From the NCBI GenBank assembly GCA_036502625.1, contig DASXYG010000116.1:1-33199 (forward strand): 33,199 nucleotides of DNA, given 5' to 3'. The notes under the pieces are model-generated. The model searched no databases. It was not told where the DNA came from and was given only the letters and a program-made list of their open reading frames with translations. This stretch comes from DASXYG01 sp036502625 (GTDB lineage: Bacteria > Actinomycetota > Actinomycetes > Streptosporangiales > Streptosporangiaceae). A program made the position numbers and the translations under genes. Position 1 is the first letter of the stretch. Each line of letters starts with the position of its first letter. Shown piece by piece: positions 22,402-29,997 of this stretch.

Positions 22402-23918
22402 CCGACCTGTTTGAGGTCGTCCTCGATCGCGGCCAGCTCGGCCGCGCTGCCCTGCACCTTCGGCCCGGTGAACCACCGCCGCGCGGACACCAGCCACCAG
22501 ACCCCGGCGAAGCCGAGCACGACCAGCACCGCGACCGGCGTGTAGTTGAACGTGCCCGCCGTGACGGGGTTCGCCGTCGGCAGCATGAACAGCACGGAGA
22601 TGAACACCACCCACGCCACCGCGGCGATGCCGACCGGACGGCTCCAGCGGCCGAGATGCCACGGGCCGCGGCGGAACTCGGAGCCGCGCAGCAGCCGCAG
22701 GAACGTGGGCAGCACGTACGCAATGTAGAGGCCGATCACCGAGATCGACGTGACCGCCGCGTACGCCGTGGTGTTCCAGAGGTACGGCAGGCCGAGCACG
22801 AACGCGCCCGCGGCGGCCAGCCAGATGGCGTTCGTGGGGGTGCGCGAGCGCTTGTTGATCTTGTGCCAGAAGACGGAGAACGGGAGGGCGCCGTCGCGGG
22901 AGAACGCGTAGATCATCCGGGAGTTGGCGGTCACCGAGGCCATGCCGCAGAACAGTTGCGCGCCGATGACGATGAGCAGCAGCAGCTTGCCGCCGGTCGC
23001 GCCGAGGGCGTCCAGGAAGATCTGCGCGGGCGGCACACCCGTCTTCGTGTGGACCGTGCCGTCGTAGTTCTGGATCGCGAACGTCAGGCCGACGAGCAGC
23101 ACCCAGCCCGCCACCAGCGAGACCACGATCGACATGACGATGCCGCGCGGTCCGGAGCGCGCCGCGTCGTGGGTCTCCTCCGTCATGTGCGCGGACGCGT
23201 CGTAGCCGGTCATCGTGTACTGCGCCAGCAGCAGGCCGAGCAGCACCACGTACACGGTCGAGGACCATCCGGTGGTGTTGACCAGGTGGCCGAACACGAA
23301 CCCGGCCGACTGGTGGTGCGCGGGCACGATCGCCAGCGTGCCGACGATGACGAGCACGCCGATGATGTGCCACCACACGCTGATGTTGTTCAGGATCGAC
23401 ACGAGGCGCACGCCGAACTGGTTCAGCAGGCCGTGCACCGCGAGGATCACGCCGAACAGGGTGATCGTGTGGCCGGGGGTCGCGGTGAAGCCGAACTGGA
23501 GGTCGCAGAAGGCGTTGAGGAACGAGGCCGCGCCGAAGTCGATCCCGGCGGTGACCGCCACCTGCCCGAGGAAGTTGAACCACCCGGTGAACCACGACCA
23601 CGCCCCCGGATGCCCCGGAGCCAGCTTCGCCGCCCAGTAGTAGAGCCCGCCCGCCGTGGGAAAGCTGGAGCAGACCTCGGCCATGGCGAGCCCCACGATC
23701 AGCGTCATGACCCCGACGACGGGCCACCCCCAACTGATCAGTACCGGCCCGCCGGTGTTCAGCCCGTAGCCGTACAGCGTGAGACACCCGGACAGCACGG
23801 AAATGATCGTGAACGAGACGGCGAAGTTCGAGAACCCCGACATATGCCGCCGCAACTCCTGCGCATAGCCGAGCTCATGCAACCGCCGCTCATCCGCCCC
23901 GACCCCCCCACCACCCAC
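22398..23918 (-). CDS. APC-family amino acid/amine permease
   Basis: A 506-residue transporter with about 12 membrane helices. The N-terminal signature DERRLHELGYAQELRRHMSGFSNFAVSF is typical of the ethanolamine/GABA/choline-type permeases of the APC superfamily, with YTMTGYDASAHMTEET in the middle. Start: GTG 23918 has GGGAGG at 6 bases and includes the whole conserved head; the open frame reaches 24848 only because the repeat DNA upstream lacks stops. It is the first gene of the permease-GS-SDR-cupin-PuuD operon and probably imports the amine that the next enzyme glutamylates. Confidence 0.9.
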   Translation of the reverse strand: MGGGGVGADERRLHELGYAQELRRHMSGFSNFAVSFTIISVLSGCLTLYGYGLNTGGPVLISWGWPVVGVMTLIVGLAMAEVCSSFPTAGGLYYWAAKLAPGHPGAWSWFTGWFNFLGQVAVTAGIDFGAASFLNAFCDLQFGFTATPGHTITLFGVILAVHGLLNQFGVRLVSILNNISVWWHIIGVLVIVGTLAIVPAHHQSAGFVFGHLVNTTGWSSTVYVVLLGLLLAQYTMTGYDASAHMTEETHDAARSGPRGIVMSIVVSLVAGWVLLVGLTFAIQNYDGTVHTKTGVPPAQIFLDALGATGGKLLLLIVIGAQLFCGMASVTANSRMIYAFSRDGALPFSVFWHKINKRSRTPTNAIWLAAAGAFVLGLPYLWNTTAYAAVTSISVIGLYIAYVLPTFLRLLRGSEFRRGPWHLGRWSRPVGIAAVAWVVFISVLFMLPTANPVTAGTFNYTPVAVLVVLGFAGVWWLVSARRWFTGPKVQGSAAELAAIEDDLKQVG

Positions 23919-24520
23919 GGAGCACCTCCCAGAGGACGACAACCCCCAAGACCGCCCCCATGCTCCCCGAACCCCCCACCCCGAACAACCCCCACACCCA
24001 CCCCACACCCAACCGCGCCCCCCCGGCACCCACCGCACACCCCTCAGCTCGCGCACCTGCACGCATCTCACACCACCCCACCGCCCCCACCTCAGCGCCC
24101 GCCTCACGAGCCACGACCCAGCACACGCAAAACCACGACTCCGCGCACGGAGAACCCGAGCGCGGCGCGCGGGGACCGGCGCGCGGCGCACGGGAACCGG
24201 CGCACGGGGAACCGGAGCGCGGCGCACGGGAACCGGCGCACGGGGAACCGGAGCGCGGCGCATGGGGAACCGGAGCGCGGAGAACCGGCGCACGGCGCAC
24301 GCAGCCCACGGAAACCGGCGGATGCGACCCGCGAGCGCCCGCACGCAGGACCGGGCACGGCGCAAGCGAAACCAGGACACGCCCACGGGAACCCAGAGAG
24401 CAGCGCATGCAGGGCCAAGGAGCTGGGCCAGGCCGGAAACCCGGGCACGCGGCGAACGCAGTGCACGACCGCCACACTCAGGAAGCCAAGCGCAGGGGCA
24501 GTGCGGCTCACCACGGGCGA
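23919..24520. other. C-rich, low-complexity intergenic DNA upstream of the permease operon
   Basis: No credible gene. Long open frames exist on both strands only because stop codons are rare at this GC content; their translations are Pro/Arg/Ala-rich without any known pattern. The first 150 bases are runs of C on the + strand; 24142-24300 contains a 36-bp tandem repeat. A promoter for the permease should lie near 23925-24000, but none is recognisable. Confidence 0.6.
24181..24274. repeat. 36-bp tandem repeat
   Basis: Two exact 36-base copies (24181-24216 and 24217-24252) and a partial third (24253-24274, one change and a gap). Each copy contains two GGAACCGG cores. Related degenerate units extend from about 24142 to 24300. 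Confidence 0.85.
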
Positions 24521-24522
24521 CA

Positions 24523-24643
24523 GCCTCGCGGCCCAACCCCGAGAACGCAGAACTGAGGTCGCGGGAAATCAGTCGCGCGCAGCGCGGCCTTTGCCAGCGC
24601 GGCATGCCCCATCCCACACTCCCCACCCCAGCCACAGCCACGC
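24523..24643. repeat. Long repeat core, copy 1
   Basis: This 121-base segment is identical to 24870-24990 and about 90% identical to 25248-25367. It begins GCCTCGCGGCCCAACC and includes GAGAACGCAGAACTGAGG. It is followed by a G-rich heptamer array. Confidence 0.9.
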
Positions 24644-24644
24644 T

Positions 24645-24725
24645 AGGCCCGGGGGCGTGAGGCGCGAGGCCCGGGGCGCGGGGGTGCGGAGTGCGTGGCG
24701 GGGCGGGGTGCGTGGCGGGGCGGGG
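24645..24725 (+). repeat. Heptamer array 1
   Basis: G-rich 7-base units of the form GRGGYGY (such as GAGGCGC, GGGGCGC, GGGGTGC), in imperfect register, following repeat core copy 1. This is the shortest and most degenerate of the three arrays. Confidence 0.6.
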
Positions 24726-24869
24726 CTTGCGGCCGCGCTGGCCTCCGTCAAGCAGGAGCGGCAGGCTCGTGGCCCGGCAGGGGAGACGCAGAACCCGGAT
24801 CGCGGGAAGGCGGTTGCGCGCAGCACGGTCTGCCCGAGAACGCCTCAAACCGCGTCAGCCAAGGGCGGA
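24722..24869. repeat. Spacer repeat between cores, copy 1
   Basis: The segment beginning GGGGCTTGCGG recurs at 25099 (offset 377) with only scattered differences. It includes GAGACGCAGAACCCGG, a diverged copy of the motif at 24540 in the core, so each long unit holds two versions of one ~50-base motif. Confidence 0.8.
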
Positions 24870-24990
24870 GCCTCGCGGCCCAACCCCGAGAACGCAGAAC
24901 TGAGGTCGCGGGAAATCAGTCGCGCGCAGCGCGGCCTTTGCCAGCGCGGCATGCCCCATCCCACACTCCCCACCCCAGCCACAGCCACGC
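24870..24990. repeat. Long repeat core, copy 2
   Basis: Identical over 121 bases to 24523-24643, at an offset of 347 bases. Confidence 0.9.
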
Positions 24991-25098
24991 GAGGCCCGGG
25001 GGCGTGAGGCCCGGGGGTGTGAGGTGCGGGGTGTGAGGTGCGGGGTGCGGGGCGTGAGGTGCGAGGTGCGGGGCGCGGGGTGCGAGGCGGGGCGGGGT
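24991..25098 (+). repeat. Heptamer array 2
   Basis: About fifteen 7-base units following the GRGGYGY pattern (GAGGTGC, GGGGTGT, GGGGCGC and similar) after core copy 2. Longer than array 1. Confidence 0.75.
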
Positions 25099-25247
25099 GG
25101 GGCTTGCGGTCGCGCTGGCCTCCGTCCAAGCAGGAGCGGCAGGCTCGTGGCCCGGCAGGGGAGACGCAGAACTCAGGTCGTGGGGAGGCGGTTGCGTGCA
25201 GCACGGTCGCCTGAGAACACCTCGAACCCGCGTCGGCCAAGGGCGAA
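25099..25247. repeat. Spacer repeat between cores, copy 2
   Basis: Begins GGGGCTTGCGGTCGCG and parallels 24722-24869, including GAGACGCAGAACTCAGG and GAACACCTCGAACC. Confidence 0.8.
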
Positions 25248-25367
25248 GCCCCGCGGCCCAGCCCCGAGAACGCAGAACTGAGGTCGCGGGAAATCTGTCG
25301 CGCGCAGCGCGGCCTTTGCGGGGCGGCATACCCCATCTCACACTCCCCGCCCCAGCCACAGCCACGC
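25248..25367. repeat. Long repeat core, copy 3
   Basis: About 90% identical to copies 1 and 2, one base shorter, at an offset of 378 from copy 2. The larger offset comes mainly from the longer heptamer array between them. Confidence 0.9.
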
Positions 25368-25530
25368 GAGGCCCGGGGGCGTGAGGCGCGAGGGCCGGGG
25401 CGTGAGGCGCGAGGCGCGAGGCGTGAGGCCCGGGGGCGTGGGGCGTGGGGTGCGGGGCGTGGGGTGCGGGGCGTGGGGTGCGGGGCGAGGGGCGCGGGGC
25501 GAGGGTGCGGGGCGAGGTGGGGTTGGGTGG
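25368..25530 (+). repeat. Heptamer array 3, G-quadruplex-prone
   Basis: The longest array. From 25433 to 25499 ten runs of four G recur with an exact 7-base period and 3-base loops (CGT, TGC, CGA or CGC); three more G-runs follow. GGGGTGC and GGGGCGT alternate as a 14-base unit three times at 25440-25482. The + strand can form several adjacent G-quadruplexes. The array ends about 20 bases before the stop of the acyl-CoA ligase. Confidence 0.85.
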
Positions 25531-25551
25531 GCCGGTGGGGTGGGTGGACCG

Positions 25552-27273
25552 TCAGCTTCGGAGGTTGGGGAAGTCTTCTTCCCAGAACTCGGCCTCTGCG
25601 CGGGTGGTGTCGGGGTGGGCTGCTGCGTGGGTCTCCTGCTCGCGGCCGCGGAGCTCGACGCGGCGGATTTTGCCGGAGATGGTTTTCGGGAGGTCGGCGA
25701 ACTCCAGGCGGCGGACGCGTTTGTACGGGGCGAGGTGTTCGCGGGCGTAGGCGAGGATCGAGCGGGCCACCTCCGCGTCGGGGGCGTGGCCGGCGGTGAG
25801 CGTGACGTACGCCTTCGGGACGGCGAGGCGGATGGGGTCGGGCGACGGGACCACGGCCGCCTCGGCGACCGCCGGGTGCTCGAGCAGCACGCTTTCCAGC
25901 TCGAACGGGGAGATGCGGTAGTCGGAGGCCTTGAAGACGTCGTCGGTGCGGCCGACGTACGTGATGTAGCCGTCGTCTCGGCGGGCGACGTCGCCCGTGT
26001 GGTAGTAGCCGCCGCTCATGGCCTCGGCGTTGCGCTCGTCGTCATCGGCGTAGCCGGTCATCAGGCCGACCGGCCGCTGGGCGAGGTCGATGCAGATCTC
26101 GCCCTCCTCGCCCGGCTCGCCGGTGGCGGGGTCGACCAGCACGATGGGGAAGCCCGGCAGCGGGCGGCCCATCGAGCCCGGCCGGATCGGCTGGCCCGGG
26201 GTGTTGGCGATCTGCACGGACGACTCGGTCTGCCCGTAGCCGTCGCGGATGGCCACCCCCCAGCCGCGCTTGACCTGCTCGATGACCTCGGGGTTCAGCG
26301 GCTCGCCCGCGGCCACCACCTTCTCCGGCTTCGTCTTCAACTGCCCGAGGTCGGCCTGGATGAGCATGCGCCACACGGTCGGCGGCGCGCAGAAGCTGGT
26401 CACGCCGCAGCGGTCCATCTGGGCCATCAGGGCGGCGGCATCGAACCGGGCGTAGTTGTAGATGAAGATCGTCGATTCGGCGTTCAGCGGGGCGAACACG
26501 TTGCTCCAGGCGTGCTTCGCCCAGCCCGGCGAGGAGATGTTGAGGTGGACGTCGCCGGGGCGCAGGCCGATCCAGTACATCGTCGACAGGTGGCCCACGG
26601 GATAGGTCAGGTGGGTGTGCCGGACGAGCTTGGGCTGCGCGGTCGTGCCGGACGTGAAGTAGAGCAGCATCGGGTCGTCGCTGCTCGTCACGCCGTCGGG
26701 CGTGAAGGCGGAATCGGCCGTGTCGGCGTCGGAGTACGCGCGCCAGCCCTCGGGGGCGCCGCCCACCGCGACGGGGGTCCAGCCGCCGCCGAGCTCGGCG
26801 AACTTCGGCGCCTGGTCGGCGCCGGTCACGACATGGCGCACGCCGCCGCGGTCGATGCGGTCGCGGAGGTCGGCGGGGCCGAGCATGGTCGTGGCCGGGA
26901 TGATCACGGCGCCGAGCTTGATCGCGGCGAGGATCGTCTCCCACAGCTCCACCTGGTTGCCCAGCATCAGCAGCAGCCGGTCGCCGCGGCGGACGCCCTG
27001 CGCGCGCAGCCAGTTCGCCACCTGGTCCGACCGGGCGGCCAGCTCGGAGTACGTCAGCTTCCGCTCCGCGCCGTCCTCCTCGACGATCCACAGCGCCGGG
27101 CGGTCGCGTGACTCGCCGGCGGCGACGACGTCGAACCAGTCGAGCGCCCAGTTGAACTCCGCGGGACGCGGCCAGGTGAACTCGCGGACCGCGGCGTCGT
27201 AGTCGTCGGCGCGGGCGAGCAGAAGGTCGCGGGCGGCGCGGAACTCGCGCGTGGCCGGGCGCTCGTCGCTCAC
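25552..27273 (-). CDS. Acyl-CoA synthetase, AMP-forming (medium-chain type)
   Basis: This enzyme of about 573 residues activates a carboxylic acid to its CoA ester through an acyl-adenylate. Core motifs are LLYFTSGTTAQPKLVRHTH (P-loop), GYGQTESS (A5), YYHTGDVARRDDGYITYVGRTDD (A7-A8 hinge) and the catalytic Lys in LPKTISGKIRR near the end. The pattern FNWALDWFD and the HLNISSPGWAKHAWSN segment point to the medium-chain/benzoate group (MACS), often annotated acetyl-CoA synthetase-like. Start: GAGAGG lies 8 bases before GTG 27273 but only 2 before ATG 27279, so I prefer the GTG. The acid substrate is not known. A heptamer repeat array lies directly beyond its stop. Confidence 0.9.
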   Translation of the reverse strand: MSDERPATREFRAARDLLLARADDYDAAVREFTWPRPAEFNWALDWFDVVAAGESRDRPALWIVEEDGAERKLTYSELAARSDQVANWLRAQGVRRGDRLLLMLGNQVELWETILAAIKLGAVIIPATTMLGPADLRDRIDRGGVRHVVTGADQAPKFAELGGGWTPVAVGGAPEGWRAYSDADTADSAFTPDGVTSSDDPMLLYFTSGTTAQPKLVRHTHLTYPVGHLSTMYWIGLRPGDVHLNISSPGWAKHAWSNVFAPLNAESTIFIYNYARFDAAALMAQMDRCGVTSFCAPPTVWRMLIQADLGQLKTKPEKVVAAGEPLNPEVIEQVKRGWGVAIRDGYGQTESSVQIANTPGQPIRPGSMGRPLPGFPIVLVDPATGEPGEEGEICIDLAQRPVGLMTGYADDDERNAEAMSGGYYHTGDVARRDDGYITYVGRTDDVFKASDYRISPFELESVLLEHPAVAEAAVVPSPDPIRLAVPKAYVTLTAGHAPDAEVARSILAYAREHLAPYKRVRRLEFADLPKTISGKIRRVELRGREQETHAAAHPDTTRAEAEFWEEDFPNLRS

Positions 27274-27279
27274 GTGCAT

Positions 27280-27411
27280 CCCCTCTCGATCGCTTCAGGC
27301 GAGGTCCATGTAACACCGCGCGGACCACCGGCAACAACCACCGATCCCGGCCCTGTGGATAACCGGCACCCGAGGCGCGAGCGCGTCTGGGATGCGGCAC
27401 TCTTATGTGTC
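27280..27411. promoter_or_regulatory. Divergent promoter interval
   Basis: 132 bases between the acyl-CoA ligase (leftward) and the lipoprotein gene (rightward). For the rightward gene, TATGTG lies directly before the ATG; the transcript may have a very short leader. No clear -35/-10 pair is distinguishable for the ligase. Confidence 0.35.
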
Positions 27412-28374
27412 ATGCCTTCGCCCGTACGCCGCCGCGTCGCGGTGGCCGCCCTGCTCGCGTCGCTCGGCCTGGCCGCCGGTGCCCTGGCCTCGTGCGGCGG
27501 CGCAACGCCCGCGCCCGGCCGGAAAGCGGCCGCCGCCACGTCGCCCACGGCGTCGCCGACGCGCCCGCCCGTACGCCCCGTGAAGGCCGCGACGCGCGGC
27601 GGCTACGTCGCGCTCGGCGACTCCTTCACCTCCGGCGGCGGCGCCACCGCCCCCTGCCACCGCTCCGGCGCGGCGTACCCGCACCTCGTCGCGAAGCGCT
27701 TCACGTTCGCCGCCGCGCCCGCCTACACCGCGTGCGACGGCGCCACCATCGCCGCGCTGACCGCCTCCCAGAAGGGCCGCCCGCCGCAGATCGCGCCGAT
27801 CACCGCGCGGACGAGCCTGGTCACCGTCCAGATCGGCGGCAACGACCTCGGCTTCACGCCCGTCCTGGCCACGTGCGTGCTGCAGAGCGCGGGCTCGTCC
27901 GCCTGCCGCGCCCAGGAGCCCGACATCCGCCACCGCGTGACGAAGCTGCGTACGGACCTCCGCGCCGCCCTGGCCAAGATCCGTACGAACGCGCCGCGCG
28001 CCCGCGTCCTGGTGCTCGGCTACCCGCACCTGTTCCCGTACCGCCCCAAGCGCACCACCGCCGAGCTGGCGCCGCGCGACCAGCGGTGGCTCAACGACAT
28101 GACCAACGTGGCGAACGAGGCCGTGCGCGCGGTCGCGAAGTCCGCCGACGCCGCGGTCACGGGCGCGGGCAGCGTCGAGTACGTCGACGTCACGGCCGCG
28201 CTGTCCGGCCACGAGCTGGGCCGCCCCGATTCCGACGTCCACGACCTGAACGTCGACTTCCAGAACTTCACCGTCGACCCGAAGAGCTTCCACCCCACCG
28301 ACGCGGGCCAGAAGCGCATGGCGAAGGCGGTCGAGGAGCAGGTCACTTCCGGCCCGGGGCGGCCGCTGCGCTGA
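27412..28374 (+). CDS. Secreted SGNH/GDSL hydrolase lipoprotein
   Basis: This 320-residue protein has an Arg-rich N terminus, a hydrophobic stretch and the lipobox L-A-S-C28, so it is anchored to the outside of the membrane. A Pro/Thr/Ala linker (30-60) precedes the catalytic domain. Block I is YVALGDSFTSG (nucleophile Ser71), block III is QIGGNDLGF, and block V is SFHPTDAGQ (His near 294). Six cysteines in the domain suggest disulfides, as in Streptomyces SEST-type esterases. It probably hydrolyses lipid or acetyl esters outside the cell. The last 32 bases overlap the convergent kinase gene. Confidence 0.92.
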   Translation: MPSPVRRRVAVAALLASLGLAAGALASCGGATPAPGRKAAAATSPTASPTRPPVRPVKAATRGGYVALGDSFTSGGGATAPCHRSGAAYPHLVAKRFTFAAAPAYTACDGATIAALTASQKGRPPQIAPITARTSLVTVQIGGNDLGFTPVLATCVLQSAGSSACRAQEPDIRHRVTKLRTDLRAALAKIRTNAPRARVLVLGYPHLFPYRPKRTTAELAPRDQRWLNDMTNVANEAVRAVAKSADAAVTGAGSVEYVDVTAALSGHELGRPDSDVHDLNVDFQNFTVDPKSFHPTDAGQKRMAKAVEEQVTSGPGRPLR

Positions 28375-29899
28375 CCGGCCCGCGCACCGCCGCGTACGCC
28401 CCCACGACGCTCACGATCGGGCCGAACACCGCGACCCCCAGCGCGACGACGGCGAGCACGGCCCAGGGCGAGTCGCCGGTGCCGACGTCCCCGGCCAGCA
28501 CCCGGTACGCCCACGGAATGGGCAGCAGCCAGCCGGCGACGGCCACCATGATCTCCCCGACCGCGAGCAGCGTCATGCCGAGCTTCAGGCCCGCGCCCGG
28601 CGGGCCCATCCGCCCGGCCATCCACCGGTTCATCCCGTCGAACGCGAGCGGCACCGCCGCCATCGCCGCCGACACGCAGATCCACCCGCCGGGTGCCATC
28701 GCGGCGGTCGAGGGGGCGACGGTGGACAGCCCGTCGGCGAACCGCTCGTACGGGACGAAGAAGGCGAACGGCAGCCCGATGCCCAGCGGCAGCACGCACA
28801 GCGGCGCGGTGAACGGGTGCGCGCGTTTCCGGCCGGCCTCGGTGAGGACCAGGAGGCCGGCGCCGATCACGACCGCGAACACCCAGGGATTGTCCTTGGC
28901 CAGCGCGAATCCGGTCACGCCGCGGCCCGGTCCGTACGAGAGGACTGGCAGGAAGAAGAACGCGGGCAGCGCCGCGATGCCGAGGTAGACGCCGGTGAGC
29001 TCGGCCGGCGTCTGCGCGCGCGGCGCGGGCGCGGACGGATCCGCGGCCCGGGTGGGCTCCGGCGGCCCCACGACGGTGGCCGCGGGCACGCCGGACAGCT
29101 CCGCCAGCACCGCGGCCACGCCCGGACGGTCCGCCGGGTCCTTCTCCAGGCAGGCCCCGACCAGCGGCAGCAGCGCGGACGGGACGCCGCCGAGGTCCGG
29201 CGGCTCGTTCAGGACGCGGTGGACCAGCGCCGGGATCGACGCCGCCTGGAAGGGCGTGCGCCCCGTCGCGGCGTACGCGAGCACGCACCCGAGCGCGAAC
29301 ACGTCGCTCGCGGGACCGGCAGGCGCGCCGGCCTCGGCGCGGATCTGCTCCGGCGACATGTACGCGTACGTGCCGATGGCCACGCCCACGGTGGTGTGCG
29401 CGGTGGCGTCGGCGGCGCGCGCGATGCCGAAGTCGATGATGCGCGGCCCGTCCTCGGCCATGATCACGTTGCCGGGCTTCAGGTCGCGGTGCACGAGCCC
29501 GTGCCGGTGGATGGCCGCGAGCCCTTCCGCGAGCCCGGCGCCCAACGTGCGCAGCCCCGCGGTGTCCAGCGGCCCGTCCGCGCGTACGGCCTCGATCAGC
29601 GACCGGCCCGGGATGTACGCGGTCACCAGCCAGGGCGACGCGGCGGACGTGTCGGCGTCCACCACCTGCGCGGTGTGGAACCCGCCCACCTTCCGCGCCG
29701 CCGCGACCTCGGCGGCGAACCGGGCCCGGAACGTGGGGTCGCCGGCGAACTCCGGCCTGACCACCTTCACCGCGACCCGCCGCCCGCCCGGCGAACGCCC
29801 GAGGAACACCTGGCCCATGCCCCCGGCACCGAGCCGTGCGTCGATCCGGTACGACCCGACCTGGCGCGGGTCGTCCGCCCCGAGCGGTTCCGTCGGCAT
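28343..29899 (-). CDS. Membrane Ser/Thr protein kinase
   Basis: A 518-residue Hanks-type kinase. The glycine loop LGAGGMGQVFLG, Lys45 in VAVKVV, HRDLKPGNVIM and DFG in IIDFGIARA are intact, followed by GTYAYMSPEQI and DVFALGCVLAYAATGRTPF. The kinase domain ends near residue 280. After a Pro/Ala linker the C-terminal half has about six membrane helices rather than an external PASTA or sensor domain. The signal is unknown. ATG 29899 is chosen because it starts at the conserved head; a GTG-type extension upstream to 29959 adds unrelated residues. Confidence 0.93.
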   Translation of the reverse strand: MPTEPLGADDPRQVGSYRIDARLGAGGMGQVFLGRSPGGRRVAVKVVRPEFAGDPTFRARFAAEVAAARKVGGFHTAQVVDADTSAASPWLVTAYIPGRSLIEAVRADGPLDTAGLRTLGAGLAEGLAAIHRHGLVHRDLKPGNVIMAEDGPRIIDFGIARAADATAHTTVGVAIGTYAYMSPEQIRAEAGAPAGPASDVFALGCVLAYAATGRTPFQAASIPALVHRVLNEPPDLGGVPSALLPLVGACLEKDPADRPGVAAVLAELSGVPAATVVGPPEPTRAADPSAPAPRAQTPAELTGVYLGIAALPAFFFLPVLSYGPGRGVTGFALAKDNPWVFAVVIGAGLLVLTEAGRKRAHPFTAPLCVLPLGIGLPFAFFVPYERFADGLSTVAPSTAAMAPGGWICVSAAMAAVPLAFDGMNRWMAGRMGPPGAGLKLGMTLLAVGEIMVAVAGWLLPIPWAYRVLAGDVGTGDSPWAVLAVVALGVAVFGPIVSVVGAYAAVRGPVSAAAAPGRK

Positions 29900-29997
29900 G
29901 GTCCGCGAACCCCGTTCACCCGGCAGGAAAACCACCCAGAGTCTCGGCCAGGCGTACAACGCGTGTCAACAACGGCCGAACGGTACGGACCCGGCGA

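Noticed and set aside
21025..23787. A 920-residue glutamine synthetase fused to upstream sequence
   Set aside because: The extension is an off-frame reading of the permease gene; ATG 22401 with the ATGA overlap gives the normal length.
22398..24848. An 816-residue permease with a long N-terminal extension
   Set aside because: The first 310 residues are low-complexity translation of tandem repeats. A good ribosome site and the family's normal head occur at GTG 23918.
24523..25336. Repeat-encoded proteins on either strand
   Set aside because: Frames change between copies because of the 347/378 spacing; there is no start site with a ribosome site and no conserved domain.
24142..25530. CRISPR array in the repeat region
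   Set aside because: Repeats are not separated by unique spacers of equal length; there is no leader and no cas gene nearby.
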